Positions 1 through 7,728 of a DNA stretch of 53,045 nucleotides are shown one piece after another. This stretch comes from an uncultured Muribaculaceae bacterium (lineage in GTDB: Bacteria; Bacteroidota; Bacteroidia; Bacteroidales; Muribaculaceae). The position numbers were made by a program, and so were the translations under genes. The stretch spans positions 1 to 53,045 of the forward strand of contig CAJUCQ010000067.1 of assembly GCA_910584905.1 (NCBI GenBank). Reading direction: 5' to 3'. The notes below the pieces were generated by a model that was not told the DNA's origin, did not search any database, and saw nothing but the letters and a program-made list of their open reading frames with translations. How positions within the stretch are numbered: the first letter of the stretch is position 1; every line of letters starts with the position of its first letter.

Positions 1-75
1 AAGTGTTGGTTCTAATTTATAACACATAACCGGCCTTGGCCGTTTTTGATAACATTGCCATAAGTTAATAGCATT

Positions 76-261
76 GAATCGCGTCCGTACAATTCGCTGG
101 TTTGTATGGGCTTAGGGTTTGGGGCGATGTTAAATCATTCGCGGCGGGTAGCACTAACTTTCAGTGCATTACTCCACACAAAGTTAGTATTCCACAGCGC
201 GGACGCGATTAATCGAGGCCGCGCGATTTGCTGGTTTTTATGGGTTTGTGTTTTGGGGCGA
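76..261. repeat. Imperfect direct and inverted repeats in a 332-nt gene-free stretch
   Basis: No gene was found in 1-332. Two units, about 79-126 and 213-261, can be aligned as imperfect direct repeats sharing ATTYGCTGGTTT, TATGGG and GGTTTGGGGCG-like blocks. An 11-bp exact inverted repeat (AATCGCGTCCG at 76-86, CGGACGCGATT at 200-210) encloses a second one (ACTAACTT 153-160, AAGTTAGT 181-188). A related sequence lies at 26926-26970. It looks like a dispersed intergenic repeat; function unknown. Confidence 0.55.
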
Positions 262-332
262 CAGTGAAGATATAGTGGGTTGCAGAGGGGGCAAAGAAAA
301 AGCGAACTTGGATTTTGCTCCAAATTCGCTTT

Positions 333-408
333 TGGTGGAGTATAGCGGACTCGAACCGCTTACCTCAACACTGCCAGTGTTGCGCTCTACCAGATGAGCT
401 AATACCCC
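333..408 (-). tRNA. tRNA-Ala (anticodon GGC)
   Basis: On the minus strand this is a 76-nt cloverleaf. The acceptor stem is GGGGTAT paired with ATACTCC, followed by A and an encoded CCA (333-335). The anticodon stem is CAACA/TGTTG around the loop CTGGCAG, so the anticodon is GGC (reads GCC and GCU, alanine). The T arm carries GGTTCGAGTCC. It has its own promoter at 428-458. Confidence 0.95.
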
Positions 409-427
409 GATTGGTTTGTTTGCGGTG

Positions 428-458
428 CAAAGTTACGCCATTTTTTTTGATTTTGCAA
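428..458 (-). promoter_or_regulatory. Promoter of tRNA-Ala
   Basis: Reading the minus strand, TTG at 458-456 is followed after 20 bp by TAACTTTG at 435-428, matching the Bacteroidetes housekeeping promoter. Transcription would begin about 12 nt before the mature tRNA 5' end at 408. Confidence 0.7.
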
Positions 459-541
459 TAGGAGTGGTGCTGGTTTTATTGTTTGTTAACACTATTGTAC
501 GGATATTCGTGCTATCTTCGCAAATATTTATAAATTATATC

Positions 542-1816
542 ATGAAAATAGGATTAAAACATATTTTTGTGTGGCTGATGCCTGCGCTGTTTGCCTGCGG
601 GGCTTCGGGGACGGATGCTTCGGGCGCGGTTGCGGACGACAAGCCTGCGACACCTGCCGTGCGCGTGGGTGCCGAACGCTTTGAGCGCTATCTGCCTCTT
701 GTGGAGGGGCGTCGCGTGGCTTTGTTTTCAAATCACACGGGGGTGTTGCCTGACGGGCGCCACACGCTTGATGCCATGCTTGACAGCGGCGTGAACGTGG
801 TGACGATTTTTTCGCCCGAGCACGGCTTCCGCGGCACGGCTGATGCCGGCGAGCACGTCAAGGGGGGTGTTGACCCTGAGACGGGGATAGCGATAGCGTC
901 GCTCTACGACGGCTCGGGGCGGCGCGAGCCGTCGGCGCAGGTGATGGACGGCTTCGATGTTCTCGTCGTTGATATTCAGGATGTGGGCTTGCGCTTCTAT
1001 ACATATTATTGCACGATGATTGACCTCATCAATGCCTGCGGCTCGGCCGGGGAGGGCAAGCCGGTGGTGATTCTCGACCGTCCGAATCCTAACGGGATGA
1101 CTGTGGACGGTCCTATTTTGGATATGCGTTATGCTTCGGGTGTAGGGCGGCTGCCGATACCGACGGTTCACGGTCTTACTTTGGGCGAGCTGGCGCTGAT
1201 GGCGCGCGGCGAGGGCTGGCTCAGGGAGGGGGTGCGGGCTGACATTACCGTTGTTCCCTGCGAGGGCTATACGCATTCAACGCGCTATCGTCTGCCGGTG
1301 GCTCCGTCGCCCAATCTTCCGACGATGCGGTCGATATATCTGTATCCGTCGATGTGTTATTTCGAGGCGACGCCTGTGAGTCTCGGACGCGGCACTGATG
1401 CGCCGTTCGAGGTTTACGGGCATCCGAGTATCGTCGCCGACAGCCTTCATGCCTTTGTGTTCACGCCCGAGAGCCGTCCGGGGGCGAAGCGGCCGCCGCG
1501 GATGGGTGAGGAATGCCGCGGGCGCGACCTGCGCTCGATTCCCGAGGAGGAGATTATTGCCGGAGGTATCAATCTCGAATATCTCGTCGATGCTTACCGC
1601 TCGGTGAGTCCGAAGGTGCGCGAGGCTTTTTTTACGAGTTTCTTTGAGAAGCTTATGGGCCGGGCCGACATACGCGGCATGATCGAGCGGGGGATGACTC
1701 CGGCGGAAATCAAGGCTTCGTGGGCCGACGACGTCGAGCGTTTCAGGCGTCAGCGCAAGCCTTATCTGCTTTATGAGGATACGGAGCCTGAGGCGCAAGA
1801 AATGTTTAATCGCTGA
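542..1816 (+). CDS. namZ: DUF1343 / NamZ-like exo-beta-N-acetylmuramidase lipoprotein
   Basis: A 424-residue protein of the DUF1343 family, whose characterised members (NamZ, glycoside hydrolase family GH171) remove terminal MurNAc from peptidoglycan fragments. The start at 542 gives a lipoprotein signal peptide with lipobox L-F-A-C (Cys19); the frame is open upstream, but that extension would bury the signal. Family motifs seen are VALFSNHTGVLPDG, SPEHGFRG (Glu93, a candidate active-site residue) and VVDIQDVGLRFYTY. Length is normal. The next gene, 14 nt downstream, is a sodium/solute symporter and then a WYL regulator, which suggests release followed by import of MurNAc. A weak promoter-like TATCTTCG lies at 513-520. 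Family assignment is firm; substrate is inferred. Confidence 0.88.
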   Translation: MKIGLKHIFVWLMPALFACGASGTDASGAVADDKPATPAVRVGAERFERYLPLVEGRRVALFSNHTGVLPDGRHTLDAMLDSGVNVVTIFSPEHGFRGTADAGEHVKGGVDPETGIAIASLYDGSGRREPSAQVMDGFDVLVVDIQDVGLRFYTYYCTMIDLINACGSAGEGKPVVILDRPNPNGMTVDGPILDMRYASGVGRLPIPTVHGLTLGELALMARGEGWLREGVRADITVVPCEGYTHSTRYRLPVAPSPNLPTMRSIYLYPSMCYFEATPVSLGRGTDAPFEVYGHPSIVADSLHAFVFTPESRPGAKRPPRMGEECRGRDLRSIPEEEIIAGGINLEYLVDAYRSVSPKVREAFFTSFFEKLMGRADIRGMIERGMTPAEIKASWADDVERFRRQRKPYLLYEDTEPEAQEMFNR

Positions 1817-1830
1817 AAAATCAGATACAC

Positions 1831-3297
1831 GTGGCTGTAACAATCATTATCACTATCGCGGCTTATTTCGGGCTGCTGTTTCTTATTTCGTGGCTGTCGA
1901 GCCGGGGCTCGCGCGACAATGCGACGTTCTTCACCGGGGGGCGGCGGGCGCCGTGGCCTCTCGTGGCTTTTGCGATGGTCGGCGCGGCCATTTCGGGGGT
2001 GACGTTCATCTCCGTTCCGGGTATGGTGGCGGGCAAGGGTTATGCCTATCTTCAGATGGTGCTGGGCTTTATCGCGGGCTATGCCGTGATAGCTTTTGTG
2101 CTTGTGCCGATGTTTTACCGGCGCAATCTCATAAGCATCTACGGTTATCTCGGGGAGCGCTTCGGGCGCCACACCTACCGCACGGGTGCATGTTTTTTCT
2201 TTGTGTCGAAGATGCTCGGGGCGTCGGTGCGCTTTCTTGTTGTCTGCGCGGTGCTCCAGCTACTGGTGTTCCGGCCTTTGGGCATCCCGTTTGTGTTTAA
2301 TGTTATCGCCACGATAGCGCTGATATGGCTTTATACGCTTCAGGGCGGGGTGAAGACGCTGATATGGACCGATTCGCTCAAGAGCTTTTGTCTCATCACG
2401 TCCGTGGTGATGTGCATCTATTTCGTGGGGCGGAATCTCGGGATGGATTTCGGTGAGATGGCCGCTACAATCAAGGGACATCCGACGTCGAGGATGTTTT
2501 TCTTCGACAACCCCCGAGAGGCAACTTATTTTTGGAAGCAGTTTACGGCGGGGGTGTTCATGGCCATAGCCACCAACGGTCTCGATCAGGACATGATGCA
2601 GCGCAATCTTGCCTGCCGGGATGCGGGCAGGTCGCAGAAAAATATGATTGTGAGCGGCGTGGTGCAGTTTTTTGTCGTGGCGCTGTTTCTCCTTCTCGGC
2701 ACGCTTCTTGTGGTGTTCGTCGAGCGCAATGGGATTGCCATGCCAGCCAAGAGCGACGAGCTTTTCGGGCTTGTGGCCACTCATCCCGATGTGCCGGCGG
2801 TTGTGGGAGTGCTCTTTGTCCTCGGGCTTATAAGCGCGGCATATTCGGCAGCGGGTTCTGCGCTGACGTCGCTCACGACTTCTTTTACTGTCGACATACT
2901 TGGCGCGCACGAGAAGCACGACGCGCCGACTCTTGAGCGCACCCGCAAGTTTGTGCATCTTGGCATGAGTGCAGTGATGGGTCTTGTCATCATAGCGTTC
3001 TACTATCTCTCCGATCAAGATGCCATTTCGGCCGTATATACGCTTGCCTCCTATACTTACGGTCCGATACTCGGGTTGTTTGTCTACGGGATGTTTTGGA
3101 GGCGCCCCGTCCGCGACGGCTTTGTGCCCGCGGTGTGTGTCGCGGCTCCGGCATTGAGCTGGTGTGTGCAGCGGGCGCTGAATCATTTTTGGGGCTATGA
3201 GACGAGTTTTGAACTTTTGGTCATCAACGCCGTGCTGACAGTGGTCGGGCTGAGGCTCCTGTCGCCGCGCAAGGCCGATATGCGTATTACGGATTGA
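1831..3297 (+). CDS. Sodium:solute symporter family transporter
   Basis: A 488-residue polytopic inner-membrane protein of the SSS (SLC5-like) family with about 13 hydrophobic segments. Family signatures include FFTGGRRAPWPLVAFAMVG near residue 30 and the GLISAAYSAAGSALTSL segment around 330-345. The start is GTG at 1831; no ATG is nearby and the first hydrophobic segment begins at once. It follows the NamZ-like gene by 14 nt and precedes the WYL regulator by 1 nt, so the three are almost certainly one transcript. Sodium-coupled uptake of the muramidase product (MurNAc or a muropeptide sugar) is inferred from context; a symporter of this type has been linked to MurNAc uptake in relatives, but other solutes are possible. 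Confidence 0.88.
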   Translation: MAVTIIITIAAYFGLLFLISWLSSRGSRDNATFFTGGRRAPWPLVAFAMVGAAISGVTFISVPGMVAGKGYAYLQMVLGFIAGYAVIAFVLVPMFYRRNLISIYGYLGERFGRHTYRTGACFFFVSKMLGASVRFLVVCAVLQLLVFRPLGIPFVFNVIATIALIWLYTLQGGVKTLIWTDSLKSFCLITSVVMCIYFVGRNLGMDFGEMAATIKGHPTSRMFFFDNPREATYFWKQFTAGVFMAIATNGLDQDMMQRNLACRDAGRSQKNMIVSGVVQFFVVALFLLLGTLLVVFVERNGIAMPAKSDELFGLVATHPDVPAVVGVLFVLGLISAAYSAAGSALTSLTTSFTVDILGAHEKHDAPTLERTRKFVHLGMSAVMGLVIIAFYYLSDQDAISAVYTLASYTYGPILGLFVYGMFWRRPVRDGFVPAVCVAAPALSWCVQRALNHFWGYETSFELLVINAVLTVVGLRLLSPRKADMRITD

Positions 3298-3298
3298 T

Positions 3299-4195
3299 AT
3301 GTCACAGTCGTTGCTCAGCCGCTATATGTGGCTTATAGACACCATTCGCCGCCACGGCCATATCACGCGCCGCGACCTTGACCGCGCGTGGCAGAAGACG
3401 GATTTCTCCAAGGGCGAGAAGTTGCCAAGGCGCACGTTCTACAACTATCGTCAGGCCATTCAGGATATATTCAATATCGAAATAGCCTTCAACGCGGCGA
3501 CCTTCGAATATTATATAGCCGATGACGGCGGGCATCAGAGCGACATGACCGACTGGCTGCTGAATTCGGCGGCGATGAACGACACGCTGACGAATGCGCG
3601 TGAGATTGCGGGCAAAATCTTTGTCGAGGACGTCCCGTCGGCGCGGGAATATTTGTCGTCGGCCATCGAAGCCCTGAAGGGGCGGCATCCCGTGGTGTTC
3701 GATTATCTGCCCTACTATAGACCGTTGCCGACGGAGGGTATAGAGATGCGGCCTTATTTTCTGAAGATATTTCGCCAGCGCTGGTATCTGACGGGCTACG
3801 TCGTCGGCGACCGAAAGATAAAGACTTATGCTCTCGACCGCGTTCGGGCCATGCGCGTGCTTCCGGGCACCTTCGCCGAGGACCCGGGCTTCGACCCCGA
3901 GGAGTATTTCCGCTATTCCTTCGGCGTTGTCTTCACGGAGGGGCCTGTCCACCGCGTAGCGCTGAAGACGTCGCCGCAGGAGGCCAAGTATCTGCGGGCC
4001 CTTCCGCTCCATCATTCGCAGGAAGAGGCCGTCCACGACAACTATTCGATATTTTATTACCGCATGCGAATCAGCCCCGACCTTGTCAGCGAAATCCTTT
4101 CGCACGGCCCTCGCGTGGAGGTGCTTGAGCCGCCGGCATTGCGAGCGCAGGTGCGCGCCGAGCTTCAGGAGGCGCTACGCGCGTATGAATCATGA
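3299..4195 (+). CDS. WYL-domain transcriptional regulator
   Basis: A 298-residue cytoplasmic protein. The N-terminal part (about 1-75) has helical DNA-binding character (LIDTIRRHGHITRRDLDRAW, then RRTFYNYRQAI). The middle (about 120-200) is a WYL ligand-sensing domain, with KIFRQRWYLTGYVVGDRKIK and YALDRVRAM. A C-terminal WCX-like extension follows. The ATG lies 1 nt after the symporter stop, indicating translational coupling with the cell-wall sugar genes. Regulation of that operon in response to a small ligand or nucleic acid is a reasonable inference; family identity is clear. There is no terminator between this gene and its upstream partners. Confidence 0.87.
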   Translation: MSQSLLSRYMWLIDTIRRHGHITRRDLDRAWQKTDFSKGEKLPRRTFYNYRQAIQDIFNIEIAFNAATFEYYIADDGGHQSDMTDWLLNSAAMNDTLTNAREIAGKIFVEDVPSAREYLSSAIEALKGRHPVVFDYLPYYRPLPTEGIEMRPYFLKIFRQRWYLTGYVVGDRKIKTYALDRVRAMRVLPGTFAEDPGFDPEEYFRYSFGVVFTEGPVHRVALKTSPQEAKYLRALPLHHSQEEAVHDNYSIFYYRMRISPDLVSEILSHGPRVEVLEPPALRAQVRAELQEALRAYES

Positions 4196-4204
4196 AAATT
4201 TTAG

Positions 4205-4212
4205 TAATTTTG
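4205..4212 (+). promoter_or_regulatory. Promoter -7 element before LOG gene
   Basis: TAATTTTG lies 30 nt upstream of the ATG at 4242, directly after the WYL gene. No good -33 element is visible, so this is a modest call. Confidence 0.45.
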
Positions 4213-4241
4213 CAGACTGAAACGAGATAAACCGACAGGAT

Positions 4242-4796
4242 ATGACAGAAACAGTAAAAGGAATCACTGTGTACGGCGCGTCATCGTCGCGCATCGCGCA
4301 GGCGTATTTTGACGCAGCCTTCGAAGTAGGTGCGGGGATTGCGCGTGCGGGCGTGCCGCTCATCAACGGCGCCGGCTACCGCGGGCTTATGGGCGCCTCG
4401 ATTGACGGGGCTCTCGGTGCCGGGGGGAGCTGTATCGGAGTCATCCCGCGGTTTATGGCCGACAAGGGGTGGGCTCATCCCGGCATCACCGATTTGCGCG
4501 TCACCGATTCGATGCACGAGCGCAAGGCCATGATGGCCGGCCTCGCCCGCGGCGTCATAGCTCTTGCGGGCGGCATCGGTACCTTTGACGAGCTTTGCGA
4601 GATGCTCACGTGGCGTCAGCTCGGACTTTTCCGAGGCCCGGTTGTTATACTCAATACGGCGGGCTACTACGACCCCTTCCTTGCGATGCTGTCGCGAGCG
4701 GAAGAAGAGGGATTCATGCGCCCGAGCGAAGGCCGTCTCTTTGAATTGACTTCCGACCCCGCCGAGGCCGTGCGTATGGCTTTGTCGGAAAACTGA
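4242..4796 (+). CDS. LOG family (TIGR00730) nucleotide phosphoribohydrolase-like protein
   Basis: A 184-residue Rossmann-fold protein of the LOG/YvdD family, some members of which cleave cytokinin riboside 5'-monophosphates to free base and ribose phosphate. Family hallmarks are present: GAGYRGLMGA, the SMHERKAMM arginine/lysine pair near residue 95, and GGIGTFDELCE (about 110-120), the active-site loop written PGGxGTxxE in the family. The usual proline is alanine here. Length is typical. A separate promoter-like element sits at 4205-4212 and the next gene starts 30 nt downstream. In bacteria the physiological role is usually unknown, so only the fold-level assignment is strong. Confidence 0.88.
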   Translation: MTETVKGITVYGASSSRIAQAYFDAAFEVGAGIARAGVPLINGAGYRGLMGASIDGALGAGGSCIGVIPRFMADKGWAHPGITDLRVTDSMHERKAMMAGLARGVIALAGGIGTFDELCEMLTWRQLGLFRGPVVILNTAGYYDPFLAMLSRAEEEGFMRPSEGRLFELTSDPAEAVRMALSEN

Positions 4797-4826
4797 TAAA
4801 ATTACACTTTGCCCGAAATCACTACA

Positions 4827-5699
4827 ATGCCGGACACAACACGCACAGCCGCCGACAGTATCGCACATCTCATGAGGCCCTTCAAGGGTGATGCCGCTCT
4901 TCCGGCGTTTACTTCGGCGGCAGACACGTCGGGGCGTCGCGTGCTCGTCGACGAGGGCCGGGATTCGATATCGCCGGCCAAGTTCGACTCCGTCGCATCG
5001 TCGGTTCAGTTCGCCCCCGTGGGGCATCTCGACGGTGTGTCGCCGGAGGCGCTGACCCGTCTGCCGGGGCAGTCGTCGGTAATCATGGCTATCCTCGTGG
5101 CTCTTTTTGTCGGGGCGGGTTGCAATCCGTCGGGACTTCGCCGGACAATGGCTCGTTACCGCTCGGAGCTTATGAGTGTGCGCGAGCGGCGCAATGCCTT
5201 TGACGATGACACGTCGGGCGGTCTCGGCGTGATGCGCATGTTTCTTGTCTGCGGAGCGGTCATCGTCTGCGGAGTGTGTGCGTCGCTTGGCGCCGGAGCA
5301 CTCACTACGGCGGCTATACTTGCCGGGGTTGGTCTTGCGGGTGCGTTCTACGTGTTTGAATACTGCGCCTATGCCCTCGTGGGTTATGCTTTCGCCTATA
5401 AGGCTGCGAGCGCACGCTGGCTTTCGGGATTTTCGGCTTCGGTGGCTCTCACGGGGGTGTTTCTTTTTGTTCCGACGTTGCTTCTGCTGTTTTTCCCGGA
5501 GTGGTCGTGGTGGCTTCTTCCGGTAGGGGCGGGAATCTTCGTTGTGTTCCGCGTGGTGTTCATATATAAGGGTTTTAGGATTTTTTTTAACGGAATTCCG
5601 TCATTGCTTTATTTTATTTTGTACCTTTGCACCTTGGAAATAATACCCCTCTTCGCGATGCGGGAAATCTATCCGCTTGTAGTGTCGTCGGTCGGTTAG
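4827..5699 (+). CDS. DUF4271 domain membrane protein
   Basis: A 290-residue membrane protein of the Bacteroidetes-specific DUF4271 family. Residues 1-80 are soluble and low in conservation; the rest holds about six to seven hydrophobic segments (VIMAILVALFVGAG, MFLVCGAVIVCGVCASL and others), ending IIPLFAMREIYPLVVSSV. The frame opens with TTG at 4809, but the first ATG at 4827 is the likelier start. The gene is followed by hemD, the usual neighbour of DUF4271 in Bacteroidales. Function is unknown; the position beside uroporphyrinogen-III synthase is conserved but does not by itself prove a role in haem synthesis. Confidence 0.8.
   Translation: MPDTTRTAADSIAHLMRPFKGDAALPAFTSAADTSGRRVLVDEGRDSISPAKFDSVASSVQFAPVGHLDGVSPEALTRLPGQSSVIMAILVALFVGAGCNPSGLRRTMARYRSELMSVRERRNAFDDDTSGGLGVMRMFLVCGAVIVCGVCASLGAGALTTAAILAGVGLAGAFYVFEYCAYALVGYAFAYKAASARWLSGFSASVALTGVFLFVPTLLLLFFPEWSWWLLPVGAGIFVVFRVVFIYKGFRIFFNGIPSLLYFILYLCTLEIIPLFAMREIYPLVVSSVG
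5604..5629 (+). promoter_or_regulatory. Candidate internal promoter for hemD-rnpA-yidD
   Basis: TACCTTTG at 5622-5629 with a TTG at 5604-5606 (15-bp spacer, shorter than the usual 19-21) inside the 3' part of the DUF4271 gene. It would give hemD and the genes behind it their own transcript. Confidence 0.45.
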
Positions 5700-5725
5700 G
5701 CCGCCCCGTCCGCGAGAGCAATCCG

Positions 5726-6523
5726 ATGAGAAATTCTAAATACTATTTAATAGTGAAAGTAAACAAGATACTTGTCTCCCAGCCTCAGCCCGCTAACGGG
5801 AAGTCGCCTTATTACGATTTGGCTCACAAATACGGTGTCGAGCTCATTTTCCGTCCGTTTATCAAGGTAGAAGGAGTTTCCGCCCGCGACTTCCGTGCTC
5901 AGAAAATCAATCTTCCCGAATATACAGCCGTTATTTTCACAGCCAAGACCGCAGTCGACCATTATTTCCGTCTTTGCGAGGAAAACCGTTTCGCCGTGCC
6001 TGCGACGATGAAATATTTCTGCACCTCCGACTCCGTGGCGAACTACCTCCAGAAATATATCGTCTACCGCAAGCGCAAGATTTTCGCGTCCACGACCGGT
6101 AAGCTCGACGGCCTTCAGGCTCAGCTTGTGAAGAACAAGGCTGAGAAATTCCTTCTCGCCGTGTCGGATGTGAACACCGGCGGCGACGCTGCGTATCTTG
6201 AGGCTCTCAAGCTGAACTTCTCGCGTGCGGCGATGTATCGCACGGTCAGCAACGATTTCGCTCCCGACGAACCGTTCGACTACGATATGCTCGTCTTCTT
6301 CAGCCCTCAGGGTATCGAGTCGCTGATGAAGAATTTCCCGGACTTCAAGCAGGGCAACATCGCCGTTGCCACGTTCGGACTCCCCGCCACACAGGCGGCC
6401 AAAGCCGCGGGCCTACGCGTCGACATCGAGGCTCCGACCGAGAAGGCACCATCCATGGCCGCGGCTATGGCCCAGCATCTCGCCAAGACAAACGCCCCCG
6501 AAGACTCCGAAGACGATGCCTGA
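5726..6523 (+). CDS. hemD: Uroporphyrinogen-III synthase
   Basis: A 265-residue HemD, which closes and inverts ring D of hydroxymethylbilane to give uroporphyrinogen III in tetrapyrrole synthesis. It matches the Bacteroidales form of the enzyme: KILVSQPQP at the N-terminus, KSPYYDLAHKYGVELIFRPF, AVIFTAKTAVDHYFRLCEE, MKYFCTSDSVANYLQKY, and near the C-terminus DYDMLVFFSPQGIESL and VATFGLPATQAAKAAGL. Start is uncertain: ATG at 5726 is used, but GTG at 5753 (Met-Lys-Val-Asn-Lys-Ile-Leu) lines up better with the N-termini I recall for relatives. Its end overlaps rnpA by 8 nt, so the two are cotranslated. Confidence 0.9.
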   Translation: MRNSKYYLIVKVNKILVSQPQPANGKSPYYDLAHKYGVELIFRPFIKVEGVSARDFRAQKINLPEYTAVIFTAKTAVDHYFRLCEENRFAVPATMKYFCTSDSVANYLQKYIVYRKRKIFASTTGKLDGLQAQLVKNKAEKFLLAVSDVNTGGDAAYLEALKLNFSRAAMYRTVSNDFAPDEPFDYDMLVFFSPQGIESLMKNFPDFKQGNIAVATFGLPATQAAKAAGLRVDIEAPTEKAPSMAAAMAQHLAKTNAPEDSEDDA

Positions 6524-6932
6524 ATCGTTAAGGCTTTATAAGAAAGAAAAACTTTGCTCCGCCGTGGCCATCGAACAGCTCTTTGGTCCCGGCGGTGCTG
6601 ACTTTGCGCGTCTGGTCTATCCGCTTCGCGTGGTGGCCCGGCGCAATCCCCGGCGTCGGTCGGACGCCCCCGTGGCGTTCATGATTTCGGTGCCCAAGAA
6701 GCGCCTCCGCCATGCGGTCGACCGCGTAGCGATGCGTCGCCGCATCCGTGAGGCCTACCGTCTCAACCACCGCTCGATAAGTCTCGAAGAGGGTATACGT
6801 CTCGACGTGGGCTTCGTGTACGTGGCCAACGGCCTTGTGTCCTATGCCGAAGTCGAGCGTTCGATGTTGCGTCTGCTGCACGGTCTTCAGGAGGCTTTTC
6901 CGGCTGTCGCTGATAAGGAGTCGGGGCAATGA
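6516..6932 (+). CDS. rnpA: Ribonuclease P protein component
   Basis: A 138-residue basic protein that assists the RNase P RNA in maturing tRNA 5' ends. The family signature is clear: ISVPKKRLRHAVDRVAMRRR (about 58-77), the RNR-like motif, followed by IREAYRL. The N-terminus carries the common LYKKEKLCS pattern. The ATG at 6516 overlaps the hemD end by 8 nt, and the TGA overlaps the yidD ATG by 4 nt. In this phylum rnpA sits after hemD rather than after rpmH, as seen here. Confidence 0.93.
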   Translation: MPESLRLYKKEKLCSAVAIEQLFGPGGADFARLVYPLRVVARRNPRRRSDAPVAFMISVPKKRLRHAVDRVAMRRRIREAYRLNHRSISLEEGIRLDVGFVYVANGLVSYAEVERSMLRLLHGLQEAFPAVADKESGQ

Positions 6933-7180
6933 GTTTTATCTCCGATATATTGACCGCGGGTCGTAAGGCAGCTGTATGGTTGCTTTGCCTGCCCATTTTG
7001 TTTTACCGCGCGTGCATATCCCCGATGTTTCCTCCGGCTTGCCGCTATTCGCCCACGTGCAGCGCCTATGCGCTTGAGGCCATCAGGCGCCACGGGCCGG
7101 TGCGAGGATTGTGGCTGGCCGTCAAACGCATCAGCCGTTGCCATCCGTGGGGCGGCAGCGGCTATGACCCCGTGCCATGA
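6929..7180 (+). CDS. yidD: Membrane protein insertion efficiency factor YidD
   Basis: An 83-residue YidD protein, a small amphipathic membrane-associated factor that assists YidC-dependent insertion. Diagnostic residues are the PILFYRACISP segment, CRYSPTCSAYALEAI (two of the conserved cysteines), the RHGPVRG step and CHPWGGSGYDPVP at the C-terminus. It overlaps rnpA by 4 nt (ATGA) and the following tatD start by 4 nt, so it is in the middle of a tightly packed operon. Confidence 0.95.
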   Translation: MSFISDILTAGRKAAVWLLCLPILFYRACISPMFPPACRYSPTCSAYALEAIRRHGPVRGLWLAVKRISRCHPWGGSGYDPVP

Positions 7181-7707
7181 CAGCGACGCGACGCCCCATC
7201 GAAAGTTTCGCCAATATCCATGCCCACGGCCTGCCGCCGTCGGCTGACACCGTGCTGAGCATTTCGCCGGGCGATGCTATGGCCGCCGACGGATTTTACA
7301 GCGCGGGCATACACCCGTGGGACACGCCCGCCCCGGCCGAGCGCCTCATGGAGCTTGAGCGGCTCGCGGCCTCCGATGGCCGGATTGTTGCCGTCGGGGA
7401 GTGCGGACTGGACAAGCTGAGGGGGGCGCCTCTCGATGAGCAGGAGCGCGTGTTCGAGGCTCAGATAGAAATCGCCGAGCGTACGGGGCTGCCGTTGATA
7501 ATCCATTGCGTGCGCGCGCTCGACCGCCTCTTGCGCCTGCGTCGGCGGCATCCTTCCGGCCGCTGGATTCTCCACGGCTTCCGCGGGGGCGAGGCCTCGG
7601 CCCGGCAACTCCTCGACGCCGGGATTGACCTATCTTTCGGCCTCAGATACAACGAGGCCGCTTTCGACGCCACTCCCGAAAACCGACGATTCAGAGAAAG
7701 CGATTAA
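7177..7707 (+). CDS. TatD-family metal-dependent hydrolase, C-terminally truncated
   Basis: A 176-residue member of the TatD amidohydrolase-like nuclease family. Metal-site residues are visible in order: NIHAHG, AGIHPWD, VGECGLDK (Glu), IIHCVRA (His) and ILHGFRGG (His). The protein ends NRRFRESD, exactly where relatives carry the L-F-L-E-T-D metal-binding motif followed by a further 35-40 residues. The stop at 7705-7707 therefore removes the C-terminal helices. Neither other frame downstream supplies the missing part, because the MscS gene begins 21 nt later, so a deletion or rearrangement is likelier than a frameshift. Activity is doubtful. The ATG overlaps yidD by 4 nt. Confidence 0.85.
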   Translation: MTATRRPIESFANIHAHGLPPSADTVLSISPGDAMAADGFYSAGIHPWDTPAPAERLMELERLAASDGRIVAVGECGLDKLRGAPLDEQERVFEAQIEIAERTGLPLIIHCVRALDRLLRLRRRHPSGRWILHGFRGGEASARQLLDAGIDLSFGLRYNEAAFDATPENRRFRESD

Positions 7708-7728
7708 TCATCCAAGATAATATTGACC

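Noticed and set aside
1..332. CRISPR array
   Set aside because: Only two imperfect long units and inverted repeats; there are no regularly spaced identical repeats and no cas genes in the window.
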